A stretch of 7,184 nt of DNA from Acidobacteriota bacterium (GCA_003131985.1 PKWH01000255.1:1-7184); one strand, 5' to 3'. Positions 1-5,828 are shown, counted from the first letter of the stretch. Program-made: numbers and translations. The notes: generated from the sequence alone by a model not told the origin.

Positions 1-120
1 ACGCCGGCGCTCCTCCTCATCGGCATTGCCTTCGCCCTGTTGATGGGATTGATCGGTGGGGTTCCTCCAGCTATCCGTGCCGCGCGGCGCCCGGTAGCCC
101 TGGCCCTTCGAGAGCTTTAA
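1..120 (+). CDS. C-terminal end of an FtsX/MacB-type ABC transporter permease (5' end outside window)
   Basis: Reading from base 1, 39 codons run open to a TAA at 118-120. The peptide has a hydrophobic stretch (about residues 3-20, LLLIGIAFALLMGLIG) that reads as the last transmembrane helix. It is followed by GGVPPAIRAARRPVALALREL and stop. The pattern 'G-G-x-P-A-x-R-A-A-R-x-P-x-x-A-L-R' at the extreme C-terminus is characteristic of FtsX-domain permeases (MacB, LolC/E and relatives), which work with an ATPase in extrusion or lipoprotein release. The substrate cannot be told from this fragment. The downstream gene encodes a lipoprotein, but the 125-base gap and the separate ribosome binding site give no firm link. 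No convincing terminator follows the stop. Confidence 0.8.
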   Translation, partial: TPALLLIGIAFALLMGLIGGVPPAIRAARRPVALALREL

Positions 121-237
121 CCCGCGCAACCGTCCAGTGGGGCTTTGCATCATAGTTTCAAAAAATAAAACAGGAACTTTTTCTCTTTGGGCGGGAATAA
201 CGATATGCTCAAAGCGCGCTTAAAAATGAGATTATAA

Positions 238-243
238 AGGTGA
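238..243 (+). promoter_or_regulatory. Ribosome binding site that decides the lipoprotein start
   Basis: AAAGGTGA (236-243) matches the anti-Shine-Dalgarno complement at AGGTGA and lies just before ATG 246, with five bases between the AGG core and the ATG. The alternative in-frame start, GTG 240, is inside this site and has no comparable site of its own, so ATG 246 is preferred. The rest of 121-239 is AT-rich around 158-182 and around 221-238. It may hold the promoter, but I see no pair of -35/-10 boxes good enough to name. Confidence 0.55.
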
Positions 244-245
244 GC

Positions 246-2423
246 ATGACACCGGAAACCACCAGGACGAAAATTTCGACTCTCGCTGTTTTGTTTCTTG
301 CAGGAGTATTTACTCTGGGTTTGGCGGCCTGCGGTGGAGGCAACAGTGGCACTGCCACCGTTACTTCGATCGCGATTTCGCCCACAGCGGCGACCGTTGA
401 TTTCAATACCCCGATCGACATCACCGCGCAGGTCAATCTCTCAAACAACACCGACACGACGAATACCACGGTAACCTTCCAAGTAAATGGCATCGGAGGC
501 GGTAACGCCTCGATCGGCACGATCGTGAATTCTCCGGATGACAGCCAGGTCGGCATATACACCGCTCCCCATGTGGTTCCTCCCGAGAACAACGGGCAAG
601 TGATGATTACCGCGACAGCGCCGCAGGTTCCTTCGAATTCGACCGATACCAACATCGTGACGTCAAATACCGCTATCATCACGGTCGGTGCGGGGCTGGG
701 GCTCACGATAACGCCGACGAGCGCGAGTGTTGGGGCCGGAGGCACGTTTCAGTTTTCCGCTCTGCTCAATAATGTGGCTGATCCAAACGCGACTTGGTCG
801 GTAAGCTCCACGGCCACTTGCGACAACTGCATCGGTTCGATTAATCGAACCACCGGTCTCTACACCGCTCCTCCCTCTCCTCCTCCCGGTGCTACTGTCA
901 CAGTCATGGCGCAGGATGCGACCGTCACTCCAACACAAATGGCGACGGCAACGGTCACCATAGCGTTTTCAGACCAATCGCTGAACGGACCGTTCGCGTT
1001 CTACTATTCAGGAGACGATCAGTCTGGCTTCATGGCAGCCGCCGGCAGTTTTTTCTCAGACGGCCAGGGTCACATTCAAAGTGGAATCGAGGACGTTGAC
1101 AGCTTCTCGAACGGAGGCCGGGTACAGTTCCAAATTTCCGGAACGTACTCAGTTGGCACGGACGGCCGCACGCTCCTCAAATTGAATCAAGGATTACCGG
1201 GTGCAGCCACTTGGCAGTTTGCGCTCACGTCGAATCAGCATGCCCTTATGATTCGTTTTGACCGCAGTATCACGGGCAGCGGCACGATCGACCAGCAGAA
1301 TCTGGACGATATCTCAAGTCTTCCCAGCATTACCGGCCCATACGTATTCAGCGTTTTCGGCGCGGATCTTTCGTTCTCCCCGATGGGAATTGCCGGCAAA
1401 TTCTCCACAAACGGCAGCGCAGTCCAGACTGCAAATGCCGTCGTGGACCTCAACGATAATGGCGTCGTGAAGCAGGCCGATCCATTAGTCAGCGGTGCCT
1501 ACTCGCTGGACAGCACGGAGCCCGACACAGGCCGCGGCACAATAACTCTGACGAGCAGTATGACCGGCCAGCATCAATATGCATTCTATATTGTGGACGC
1601 AACGCATCTTTATCTCGTCGAAGTTGACAACAATGACTACCTGGCGGGGAATATGTACAGTGGGTCGGCCACATCAGGAAACCTCGCTGCGGCTAACTAC
1701 GTGTTCACCGCCGGGGGCAATTCGGCAACTGGCGCTTATGCTTCCGGCGGTGTCTTTGTCTCGGCTGGGAACAGCAACGGCTCCGGCGGCACCATCAGTG
1801 GAGGCGCATTCGACAGCAACAATGCGGGTACAGTCACACCAGATACGACTTTAGGTTCTTGCGCTTTCACCGCGGATTCAACCGGCCGCATCGTCCTCGG
1901 TCTAAATCTCGCCAGCGGAACATGTCCTAGTTCCAGCAGCATTCAATTCGCGTTGTACCAGACGGCGCAAGCAGCTTCGACAACCGTTGAGCCCGCCGCT
2001 GTGATGCTCGAACTCGATTCCACCGCCGTGGCGTCCGGTTCAGCCTATCTGCAGAACAGCGCCACCGAGTTCACCACGGGTAGTTTTGCATTGAATCTCG
2101 CCGGCCAGGGAATTTTTCACAATCAGCCGAGCTCCGTTCAGCAGGACGTTGAAGGACAAGTCACTTTGAATGTGGCGGCGATTTCCAGCGGAAATCTCGA
2201 TATCAATGATTTTAATGCCGGCATCCAGACGGACCCGATTAGCACCACCGATAGTTCAGTCGCCGCCCCGGCCCCGAATGGCCGAGGAACCGCTGTGCTC
2301 GTGGCGACAAATCCGGATGTCAGTTACAACCTTGTCTACTACGTGATCGACGACAACACGGCGCTACTGTTCGATTCGGACACCAATCGCGTGCTGATTG
2401 GCACCATCGCGAGGCAGTTCTAG
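246..2423 (+). CDS. Large secreted lipoprotein: two Ig-like modules plus four diverged ~115-130 aa repeats
   Basis: Residues are numbered from the alternative GTG at 240; subtract 2 for ATG 246. A charged N-terminus (to about 11) and a hydrophobic stretch (12-28) end in the lipobox LAAC with lipidated Cys31, followed by GGGNSG, so export and membrane anchoring are likely. Residues about 40-149 and 153-242 read as two bacterial Ig-like beta modules; both carry the acidobacterial-style G-x-Y-T-A-P motif (GIYTAP 105-110, GLYTAP 206-211). From about 247 four diverged copies of another module follow: about 247-352, 363-476, 481-606 and 610-727. Shared marks are an opening L/I-x-G-x-Y/F-x-F, a central Gly-Arg (309-310, 431-432, 549-550, 681-682) and a closing beta hairpin such as AFYIVDATHLYLVEVD (448-463). 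The protein is Thr/Ser/Gly/Asn-rich and low in Lys, typical of exported surface proteins. I cannot name the repeat family or a ligand; adhesion or a structural surface role is conjecture. No catalytic motif is visible. The gene ends complete at TAG and faces the nitroreductase gene. Confidence 0.88.
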   Translation: MTPETTRTKISTLAVLFLAGVFTLGLAACGGGNSGTATVTSIAISPTAATVDFNTPIDITAQVNLSNNTDTTNTTVTFQVNGIGGGNASIGTIVNSPDDSQVGIYTAPHVVPPENNGQVMITATAPQVPSNSTDTNIVTSNTAIITVGAGLGLTITPTSASVGAGGTFQFSALLNNVADPNATWSVSSTATCDNCIGSINRTTGLYTAPPSPPPGATVTVMAQDATVTPTQMATATVTIAFSDQSLNGPFAFYYSGDDQSGFMAAAGSFFSDGQGHIQSGIEDVDSFSNGGRVQFQISGTYSVGTDGRTLLKLNQGLPGAATWQFALTSNQHALMIRFDRSITGSGTIDQQNLDDISSLPSITGPYVFSVFGADLSFSPMGIAGKFSTNGSAVQTANAVVDLNDNGVVKQADPLVSGAYSLDSTEPDTGRGTITLTSSMTGQHQYAFYIVDATHLYLVEVDNNDYLAGNMYSGSATSGNLAAANYVFTAGGNSATGAYASGGVFVSAGNSNGSGGTISGGAFDSNNAGTVTPDTTLGSCAFTADSTGRIVLGLNLASGTCPSSSSIQFALYQTAQAASTTVEPAAVMLELDSTAVASGSAYLQNSATEFTTGSFALNLAGQGIFHNQPSSVQQDVEGQVTLNVAAISSGNLDINDFNAGIQTDPISTTDSSVAAPAPNGRGTAVLVATNPDVSYNLVYYVIDDNTALLFDSDTNRVLIGTIARQF

Positions 2424-2426
2424 ATC

Positions 2427-2454
2427 GGTCAGGCCGAAGGCTGCTGCCCTGACC
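2427..2454. terminator. Inverted repeat GGTCAGG/CCTGACC after the lipoprotein gene
   Basis: GGTCAGG (2427-2433) pairs perfectly with CCTGACC (2448-2454) across a 14-base loop, starting three bases after the lipoprotein stop codon. There is no T-run on either side, so intrinsic termination is not demonstrated. The position between two convergent genes suggests a 3'-end or transcript-stabilising hairpin. Confidence 0.35.
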
Positions 2455-2466
2455 ACCGGACCGTAT

Positions 2467-2503
2467 CCGGCCACCGGAAATAGCAAGTTTCTTCGGTGGC
2501 CGG
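2467..2503. terminator. Strong hairpin between convergent genes, possible bidirectional terminator
   Basis: CCGGCCACCG (2467-2476) is perfectly complementary to CGGTGGCCGG (2494-2503). The stem can continue as GAAA (2477-2480) with TTTC (2488-2491) if TT (2492-2493) bulges out, leaving the loop TAGCAAG. It is the strongest hairpin I see in the window and sits 20 bases beyond the nitroreductase stop, so it could serve both strands. Neither strand shows a T-tract after the stem, which weakens the intrinsic-terminator reading. CCACCGGA occurs at 2453-2460 and again at 2471-2478, so the 3' arm could also pair with the upstream copy. Confidence 0.5.
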
Positions 2504-2522
2504 TCTAGCGCCGTAATAGTTG

Positions 2523-3143
2523 TTACCCGTGCTTTGGTCCCACCAGGGGCGAACTCTTGCCCCATTGTCCGGCGAACACGAAGGAATCGAGCGGTTTGCG
2601 CTGCCGTGGAGCGAGTTCGCGCTTGCGCATTTCATCCGGCAAGGACGCAGGATCGCCCGCATAACCCAGCGCTATCCCTGCGACAGCTTCGTAGTCCGCG
2701 GGAATATTGAATAGTTTTCGCGCTTTTTCCGGATCGATTCCCGCCATTTGGTGAACGGAAAGACCGAGCGCCTCCGCCTGAAGATTTAGACTCGCGACAG
2801 CTTGGCCAACGTCGTGGAAAGCGTGGCGGTTCGGTTTTCCATCGTCAAAGGTGAGCTTTGCCACGCTAAGCGCCAGAACTGCCGCTTGCTTTGCCCAACC
2901 TTGATTAAATTCGACAAAGGTATCGAGGATGCGATTGTAATTTTCCAGGTCGCCCTTTGCGCCGACGATGAAATACCAAGGTTGCGCGTTGTACGACGAA
3001 GGAGCCCACCTCGCGGCCTCAAACAAGCTGCGAAGTTTCTCCGACTCGACCGGCCGTGCGTCAAATGCTCGCGGACTCCAGCGATGCCTAATCAAATCAT
3101 GAATCGGCGCACTCGTTTCGGCCGGTTTTTTCACTGAACTCAT
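2523..3143 (-). CDS. Nitroreductase-family FMN-dependent oxidoreductase
   Basis: The 206-residue protein has the usual length and signatures of single-domain nitroreductases, cytoplasmic flavoenzymes that reduce nitroaromatics, quinones or related electrophiles using NAD(P)H. RHRWSPRAFDARPV (19-32) is the N-terminal FMN-phosphate region. RWAPSSYNAQPW (45-56) is the second flavin-contact motif. The stretch around HDVGQAVASLNLQAEALGL (110-128) is the dimer/flavin helix. GIALGYAGDP (156-165) and R-x-R-K-P-L (180-185) with FVFAGQWG (188-195) complete the family pattern. The start is supported by AGGAGG at 3148-3153, four bases from the ATG. It is the last gene of the minus-strand block, 83 bases after the doxX-like gene; that gap shows no clear promoter. 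The electrophile-detoxification role is inferred from family and neighbours, and the real substrate is unknown. MhqN of Bacillus is a family-level analogue, not a proven orthologue. Confidence 0.88.
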   Translation of the reverse strand: MSSVKKPAETSAPIHDLIRHRWSPRAFDARPVESEKLRSLFEAARWAPSSYNAQPWYFIVGAKGDLENYNRILDTFVEFNQGWAKQAAVLALSVAKLTFDDGKPNRHAFHDVGQAVASLNLQAEALGLSVHQMAGIDPEKARKLFNIPADYEAVAGIALGYAGDPASLPDEMRKRELAPRQRKPLDSFVFAGQWGKSSPLVGPKHG

Positions 3144-3226
3144 GCTTCCTCCTCACCACATTTTCGTTTTGGTATCGTCTTACTACGGCGCTGCTTCGCG
3201 TTCTTAATTTCTAAAGCAATTTCCTT

Positions 3227-3640
3227 TTAAGCTTTCGCCCGCGAGTGATCCACCGAGTACGGTCCTGCGCCGTTTGTGGCCAGGATCACCAGACCGCCCA
3301 TGATCGCGACGTTCTTCAGAAAATTGATCATATTCTGCTGTTGCTCTACGCCTTGCATGGCCCAGAAGTTATGGAAAAAGAACGTGACCGGGATTAGGTA
3401 CAGAAACAGAATCCACGCTGCAATCTTGGTCTGGAAGCCGGCGATAATCGCGAGCCCACAAGCAAGTTCAATCACGGCGGCACACGCGATAGCGACACCC
3501 GCCATCGGCAAGCCTTTGGACGCCGAATATCCCACCATCTGCGAATACCCGCCGATCTTGAAAAATCCGCTGACCAAAAACAGAACGCTCATAAGGATTC
3601 GGCCCGCCAACGGTGTAAAGCTACTCGATGAATCGCTCAT
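3227..3640 (-). CDS. DoxX-family small integral membrane protein
   Basis: This 137-residue protein has four predicted transmembrane segments (about 10-30, 46-68, 72-90 and 107-124). DoxX-family marks are GRILMSVLFLVSGFFKIGG (13-31), G-x-P after the first helix (43-45), an intramembrane Glu in helix 2 (E58, in IELACGLAIIAG), F-F-F-H-N-F-W (87-93) between helices 3 and 4, and KNVAIMGGLV (109-118) followed by GAGPYSVD (124-131). DoxX-like proteins are associated with redox partners and thiol or quinone stress (for example CatD of Bacillus, MhqP-like proteins, RclC), but their biochemical activity is poorly defined. A clean AAGGAG lies at 3647-3652, six bases before the ATG. The gene starts 24 bases after the pirin stop, so cotranscription is likely. 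Confidence 0.9.
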   Translation of the reverse strand: MSDSSSSFTPLAGRILMSVLFLVSGFFKIGGYSQMVGYSASKGLPMAGVAIACAAVIELACGLAIIAGFQTKIAAWILFLYLIPVTFFFHNFWAMQGVEQQQNMINFLKNVAIMGGLVILATNGAGPYSVDHSRAKA

Positions 3641-3664
3641 TTACATCTCCTTTTTCAAGTGGAT

Positions 3665-4354
3665 TTACGCGAGATCGAAAAGCAGAACTTCCGACGGTGT
3701 GGCAGCTTCGACGCGCACTTCGGATTCTTCCGAAATGGCGGCGCCGTCTCCTGCTTTTAGTTTCGTTCCATTCACAGCGACCGTTCCGTGTGAAACCTGC
3801 ATCCATGCAGAACGGCCTGCTCCTAACAAATGTTTGGCTTGCTCGCCTTCGTCCAGACGGGCGATGTAAAGATTTGCGTCCTGGTGAATGTTGACGGGCG
3901 CTTCCGGACCCGCGACCAGATGAAACTTTCCTCTCAAGTCCTTATCCGGAAATGTGAGTTGCTCGTACTGCGGCTTCAGATTCTTGCGGTCCGGCACAAT
4001 CCATATCTGTAATAAATGTGTGGAATCCTTCGGAGATGGATTGAATTCGCTATGCAGGATGCCCGAGCCCGCGGTCATATGTTGCAATTCGCCGGGACGG
4101 ATCACCGCGCCGGTGCCCATGCTGTCGCGGTGTTCCAGCGCTCCATCCAGAATCCACGTCAGAATCTCCATGTCGCGATGCGGATGCATGCCGAACCCTT
4201 GACCGGGCGCGATGATATCCTCATTCAATACACGCAGCGACCGGAATTGCATATGCTCCGGATCGTAATACTGATCGAACGAAAATGTGAATCGGCTGTC
4301 CAGCCACGAGAGCTTATTGTGGCCGCGCTCATTACTGGCTCTCACTTGAATCAT
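3665..4354 (-). CDS. Pirin-family bicupin (YhhW-like)
   Basis: The 229-residue length is standard for bacterial pirins. The N-terminal cupin carries the four metal ligands in canonical places: H57 and H59 in GMHPHRDMEI (55-64), and H101 with E103 in GILHSEF (98-104). TAGSGILHSE (94-103) and LLQIWIVP (114-121) are hallmark pirin strings. The C-terminal half (about 130-229) is the second, metal-free cupin, ending GDGAAISEE (202-210) and VLLFDLA. Known relatives (E. coli YhhW, human pirin) bind iron, and some show quercetin 2,3-dioxygenase activity, so an oxygenase acting on a phenolic compound is possible but unproven. AGGGAG at 4362-4367, seven bases from the ATG, lies inside the end of the upstream regulator gene. 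The reading frames overlap by 23 bases, suggesting translational coupling. Confidence 0.93.
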   Translation of the reverse strand: MIQVRASNERGHNKLSWLDSRFTFSFDQYYDPEHMQFRSLRVLNEDIIAPGQGFGMHPHRDMEILTWILDGALEHRDSMGTGAVIRPGELQHMTAGSGILHSEFNPSPKDSTHLLQIWIVPDRKNLKPQYEQLTFPDKDLRGKFHLVAGPEAPVNIHQDANLYIARLDEGEQAKHLLGAGRSAWMQVSHGTVAVNGTKLKAGDGAAISEESEVRVEAATPSEVLLFDLA

Positions 4355-4835
4355 GTCTTTTCTCCCTCTTGGTTTTTTCCGAACCTGATTTCCCGCCGCG
4401 TCCCAACTTGCGGCACAGTCGGCGCAGGTCTTCTTGTTCGTTCGGTCCTAATTGGCTCATTTCCTTCAAAATCATTTTCGCGTGCTCCGGGAAAACGCGT
4501 TTGATCAACCGCAGCCCCTTCGGAGTGAGATGTATCACGATCGTGCGGCGATCTTCCGTTTGCCGCTCCCGGCGCACTAATCCGTGTTTTTCCAGATTGT
4601 CTATCACCAGCGTTATATTTCCCCCGCTTCGCAGCAGCTTTTCGCCCAGCGTGCATTGGGACATAGGACCCAAGTGCAGCAGCGCTTCCATCACTCCGAA
4701 CTGCCCCACAGTCAAGCCCTCCCCTTCGAGCTGCACGGTAAGCCTGGCTTGAACCGAGTTCGTAGCACGCGCGAGATTGATGAAAGCGCTGAGCGCGCGC
4801 TTTGTTTCCGCCGATCCTTCAAAGTGAGTTGGCAA
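4332..4835 (-). CDS. MarR-family winged-helix transcriptional regulator
   Basis: The protein has 167 residues with a central winged helix-turn-helix. LTVGQFGVMEALLHLGP (41-57) begins the domain. LLRSGGNITLVIDNLEKHGLV (67-87) is the recognition-helix region, with the SGGNIT-x-x-x-DNLEK pattern of MhqR-like MarR proteins. RRERQTEDRRTIVIHLT (88-104) is the wing, including the D-R-R signature. Cysteines are C61 and C141; neither is the N-terminal Cys that senses oxidants in OhrR, YodB or QsrR, so ligand sensing is as likely as thiol sensing. The tail (about 143-167) is long, hydrophilic and basic, and its last codons overlap the pirin start. The start is TTG 4833-4835, with a weak AGG about ten bases upstream. 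No in-frame ATG precedes the domain, and the frame closes at 4863-4865. It is likely a repressor of its own operon, possibly through the palindromes just upstream. Confidence 0.9.
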   Translation of the reverse strand: MPTHFEGSAETKRALSAFINLARATNSVQARLTVQLEGEGLTVGQFGVMEALLHLGPMSQCTLGEKLLRSGGNITLVIDNLEKHGLVRRERQTEDRRTIVIHLTPKGLRLIKRVFPEHAKMILKEMSQLGPNEQEDLRRLCRKLGRGGKSGSEKTKREKRHDSSESQ

Positions 4836-4837
4836 AG

Positions 4838-4867
4838 TCGTTTGACCTAGAATCGTTTGATATCAAA
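4838..4867. promoter_or_regulatory. Candidate MarR operator: TTTGATATCAAA plus a TTTGA half-site
   Basis: TTTGATATCAAA (4856-4867) is a perfect 12-bp palindrome centred about 26 bases upstream of the regulator's TTG start. The octamer TCGTTTGA occurs at 4838-4845 and again at 4853-4860, the second overlapping the left arm of the palindrome. This gives three TTTGA/TCAAA half-sites in 27 bases. MarR dimers bind AT-rich palindromes of this size near their own promoters, so autoregulation is the natural reading. This is inference, since I do not see a clear -35/-10 pair here. Confidence 0.45.
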
Positions 4868-4878
4868 GCATCAGATGC
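4868..4878. repeat. Perfect inverted repeat GCATC-A-GATGC
   Basis: This 11-bp palindrome with a single central base directly abuts the TTTGATATCAAA palindrome, with no base between them. As RNA the loop would be too tight for a stable hairpin in this exact form, so a protein-binding site is the better reading if it is functional. Confidence 0.4.
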
Positions 4879-4879
4879 A

Positions 4880-4892
4880 GGACGATTCGTCC
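4880..4892. repeat. Perfect inverted repeat GGACGA-T-TCGTCC
   Basis: This 13-bp palindrome is one base from the preceding one. It can form a small hairpin (GGACG/CGTCC, loop ATT), or act as a dimer binding site. It lies 22 bases after the SDR stop on the transcribed strand, so a role at the 3' end of the SDR transcript is also possible. Confidence 0.4.
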
Positions 4893-4900
4893 GGGATTCA

Positions 4901-4913
4901 GCCTCGCAAAGGC
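4901..4913 (-). repeat. Short stem-loop GCCT/AGGC immediately after the SDR stop
   Basis: On the minus strand GCCT-TTGCG-AGGC begins right after the SDR TAA (4914-4916). A four-pair stem is weak and no T-run follows, so this alone is not a convincing terminator. It is the first of four consecutive inverted repeats leading to the regulator gene. Confidence 0.25.
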
Positions 4914-5627
4914 TTAGGGTTTTTGCGTGGGCCGCAGCAGAATCTCGCTGATAAAGCTTTGCGGCGACTGCGTGACGATAGCCTCTACCGCATGAGCTAT
5001 GTCTTCTGCTTGCAGCATCTTACGGACATCTTTTCCCGCGTGTGGCGAAAAGTCCGTCGCCACCGTTCCAGGGCAAATCGCGCTGACTCTTATCCCGTAT
5101 TGCCGAAGGTCCTCCGCCATGCATTCAGTCAACCCAAGAAGTCCCCACTTCGAGGCGCAGTATATGCCCCCGCCGGCGAAGGCATTCTTGCCGGCCAATG
5201 ACGCAATATTGATAATGTGGCCGCTTCGGCGCTCGATCATTCCTGGTGCTACAGCCTTGCCAAGCAGGAACACCGCCTTCAGATTGGTGTCTAACACTGC
5301 ATCCCAATCTGACTCAGCCGCTCCCTGGAAAGGACCAAAGTATCCGATGCCTGCATTGTTCACCAGGACGTCGATCGCACCGAGAGATTGCTCCGTTTTC
5401 TGCACCAGCTTCCCAATATCACTCGAACGCGTAACATCAGCCGCGGTCACTACGACGCGTGCGCCTTCCCCTTGTAGCTCAGCCGCCGCGCTTTCGAGCT
5501 TTTCCGCATGCCGAGAACACAAGCTGAGCTTCGCTCCCAGGCGGCCGAGACTCCGCGCAACGGCCAGCCCGATTCCCCGGCTGCCGCCAGTGACGAGTGC
5601 GACTTTACCGTTCAATGGTTTTTCCAT
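4914..5627 (-). CDS. Classical short-chain dehydrogenase/reductase (SDR)
   Basis: The protein has 237 residues from MEKPLNGK, a normal classical SDR length. The Rossmann glycine motif is TGGSRGIG (13-20). R17 and R39 (in LCSRHAEKL) suggest NADPH rather than NADH. D64 (AADV) contacts adenine and NNAG is at 90-93. The catalytic tetrad is complete: N115, S143 (INIAS), Y156 and K160 (YCASK), followed by CPGTVATDF (185-193). The C-terminus ISEILLRPTQKP is typical of FabG/YdfG-like enzymes, but the substrate cannot be predicted. The frame stays open 93 codons further upstream, but that stretch is unlike SDRs and covers the divergent promoter region, so ATG 5625-5627 is chosen although no good Shine-Dalgarno precedes it. 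It lies 78 bases upstream of the MarR gene on the same strand; cotranscription is possible. Confidence 0.92.
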   Translation of the reverse strand: MEKPLNGKVALVTGGSRGIGLAVARSLGRLGAKLSLCSRHAEKLESAAAELQGEGARVVVTAADVTRSSDIGKLVQKTEQSLGAIDVLVNNAGIGYFGPFQGAAESDWDAVLDTNLKAVFLLGKAVAPGMIERRSGHIINIASLAGKNAFAGGGIYCASKWGLLGLTECMAEDLRQYGIRVSAICPGTVATDFSPHAGKDVRKMLQAEDIAHAVEAIVTQSPQSFISEILLRPTQKP

Positions 5628-5673
5628 GGCTGTCAGCGCGCTCCAGCGAGGCGACTTTTTACCAAGATGTAAC

Positions 5674-5679
5674 ATCATA
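5674..5679 (-). promoter_or_regulatory. Possible -10 box (TATGAT) for the SDR gene
   Basis: On the minus strand TATGAT matches the TATAAT consensus in five of six positions. It lies 46 bases before the chosen SDR ATG, which would give a leader of about 40 bases and fits starting translation at 5627. No good -35 box is found at the right distance, so this is tentative. Confidence 0.3.
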
Positions 5680-5747
5680 ACATCGAGGTGGTGGGGTGCA
5701 CGGACGTCTGGAATACCCGCAAATCGAGAGCCACAGGTCGATTCACC

Positions 5748-5776
5748 TTGCGTGCTTGAATCGCTTTCCCTATAAT
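5748..5776 (+). promoter_or_regulatory. Sigma-70-type promoter for the TPR gene
   Basis: A perfect TATAAT (5771-5776) is preceded, at an ideal 17-base spacer, by TTGCGT (5748-5753), which keeps the key TTG of the -35 box. Transcription would start near 5783, giving a leader of about 80 bases before the TPR ATG. This is the best promoter match noticed in the window. It is divergent from the SDR gene. Confidence 0.6.
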
Positions 5777-5794
5777 CCCGTGGATTCCGTTTAC

Positions 5795-5812
5795 CCCGTT
5801 CTTCTAAACGGG
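5795..5812 (+). other. Leader hairpin CCCGTT/AACGGG in the TPR 5' region
   Basis: CCCGTT (5795-5800) pairs with AACGGG (5807-5812) around a six-base loop, about 12 bases after the predicted transcription start. It may stabilise the 5' end of the mRNA. No T-tract follows, so attenuation is not indicated. Confidence 0.3.
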
Positions 5813-5828
5813 TGGCAGCATAATCTAT

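Noticed and set aside
145..171. TTGCAT ... TAAAAC as a lipoprotein promoter
   Set aside because: The spacer is only 15 bases and both boxes are poor matches.
212..221. Palindrome AAGCGCGCTT upstream of the lipoprotein gene
   Set aside because: Ten bases of simple alternating GC is expected by chance at this scale, and there is no second copy or link to a promoter.
209..745. 178-residue open frame on the minus strand opposite the lipoprotein N-terminus
   Set aside because: The Val/Pro/Ala-rich product is what the complement of Thr/Ala/Asn-rich coding DNA gives. The opposite strand has a lipobox and Ig-like motifs.
3144..3226. Separate promoter for the nitroreductase gene
   Set aside because: No -35/-10 pair with reasonable spacing is visible in the 83-base gap, so reading through from the DoxX gene is the simpler view.
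3276..3869. 197-residue + strand frame spanning the DoxX and pirin genes
   Set aside because: It crosses two well-supported minus-strand genes and their junction and shows no family features.
4999..5775. 258-residue open frame on the + strand opposite the SDR gene
   Set aside because: It is antisense to a gene with a full set of SDR catalytic motifs, its protein has no recognisable domain, and no ribosome binding site or promoter was noted for it.
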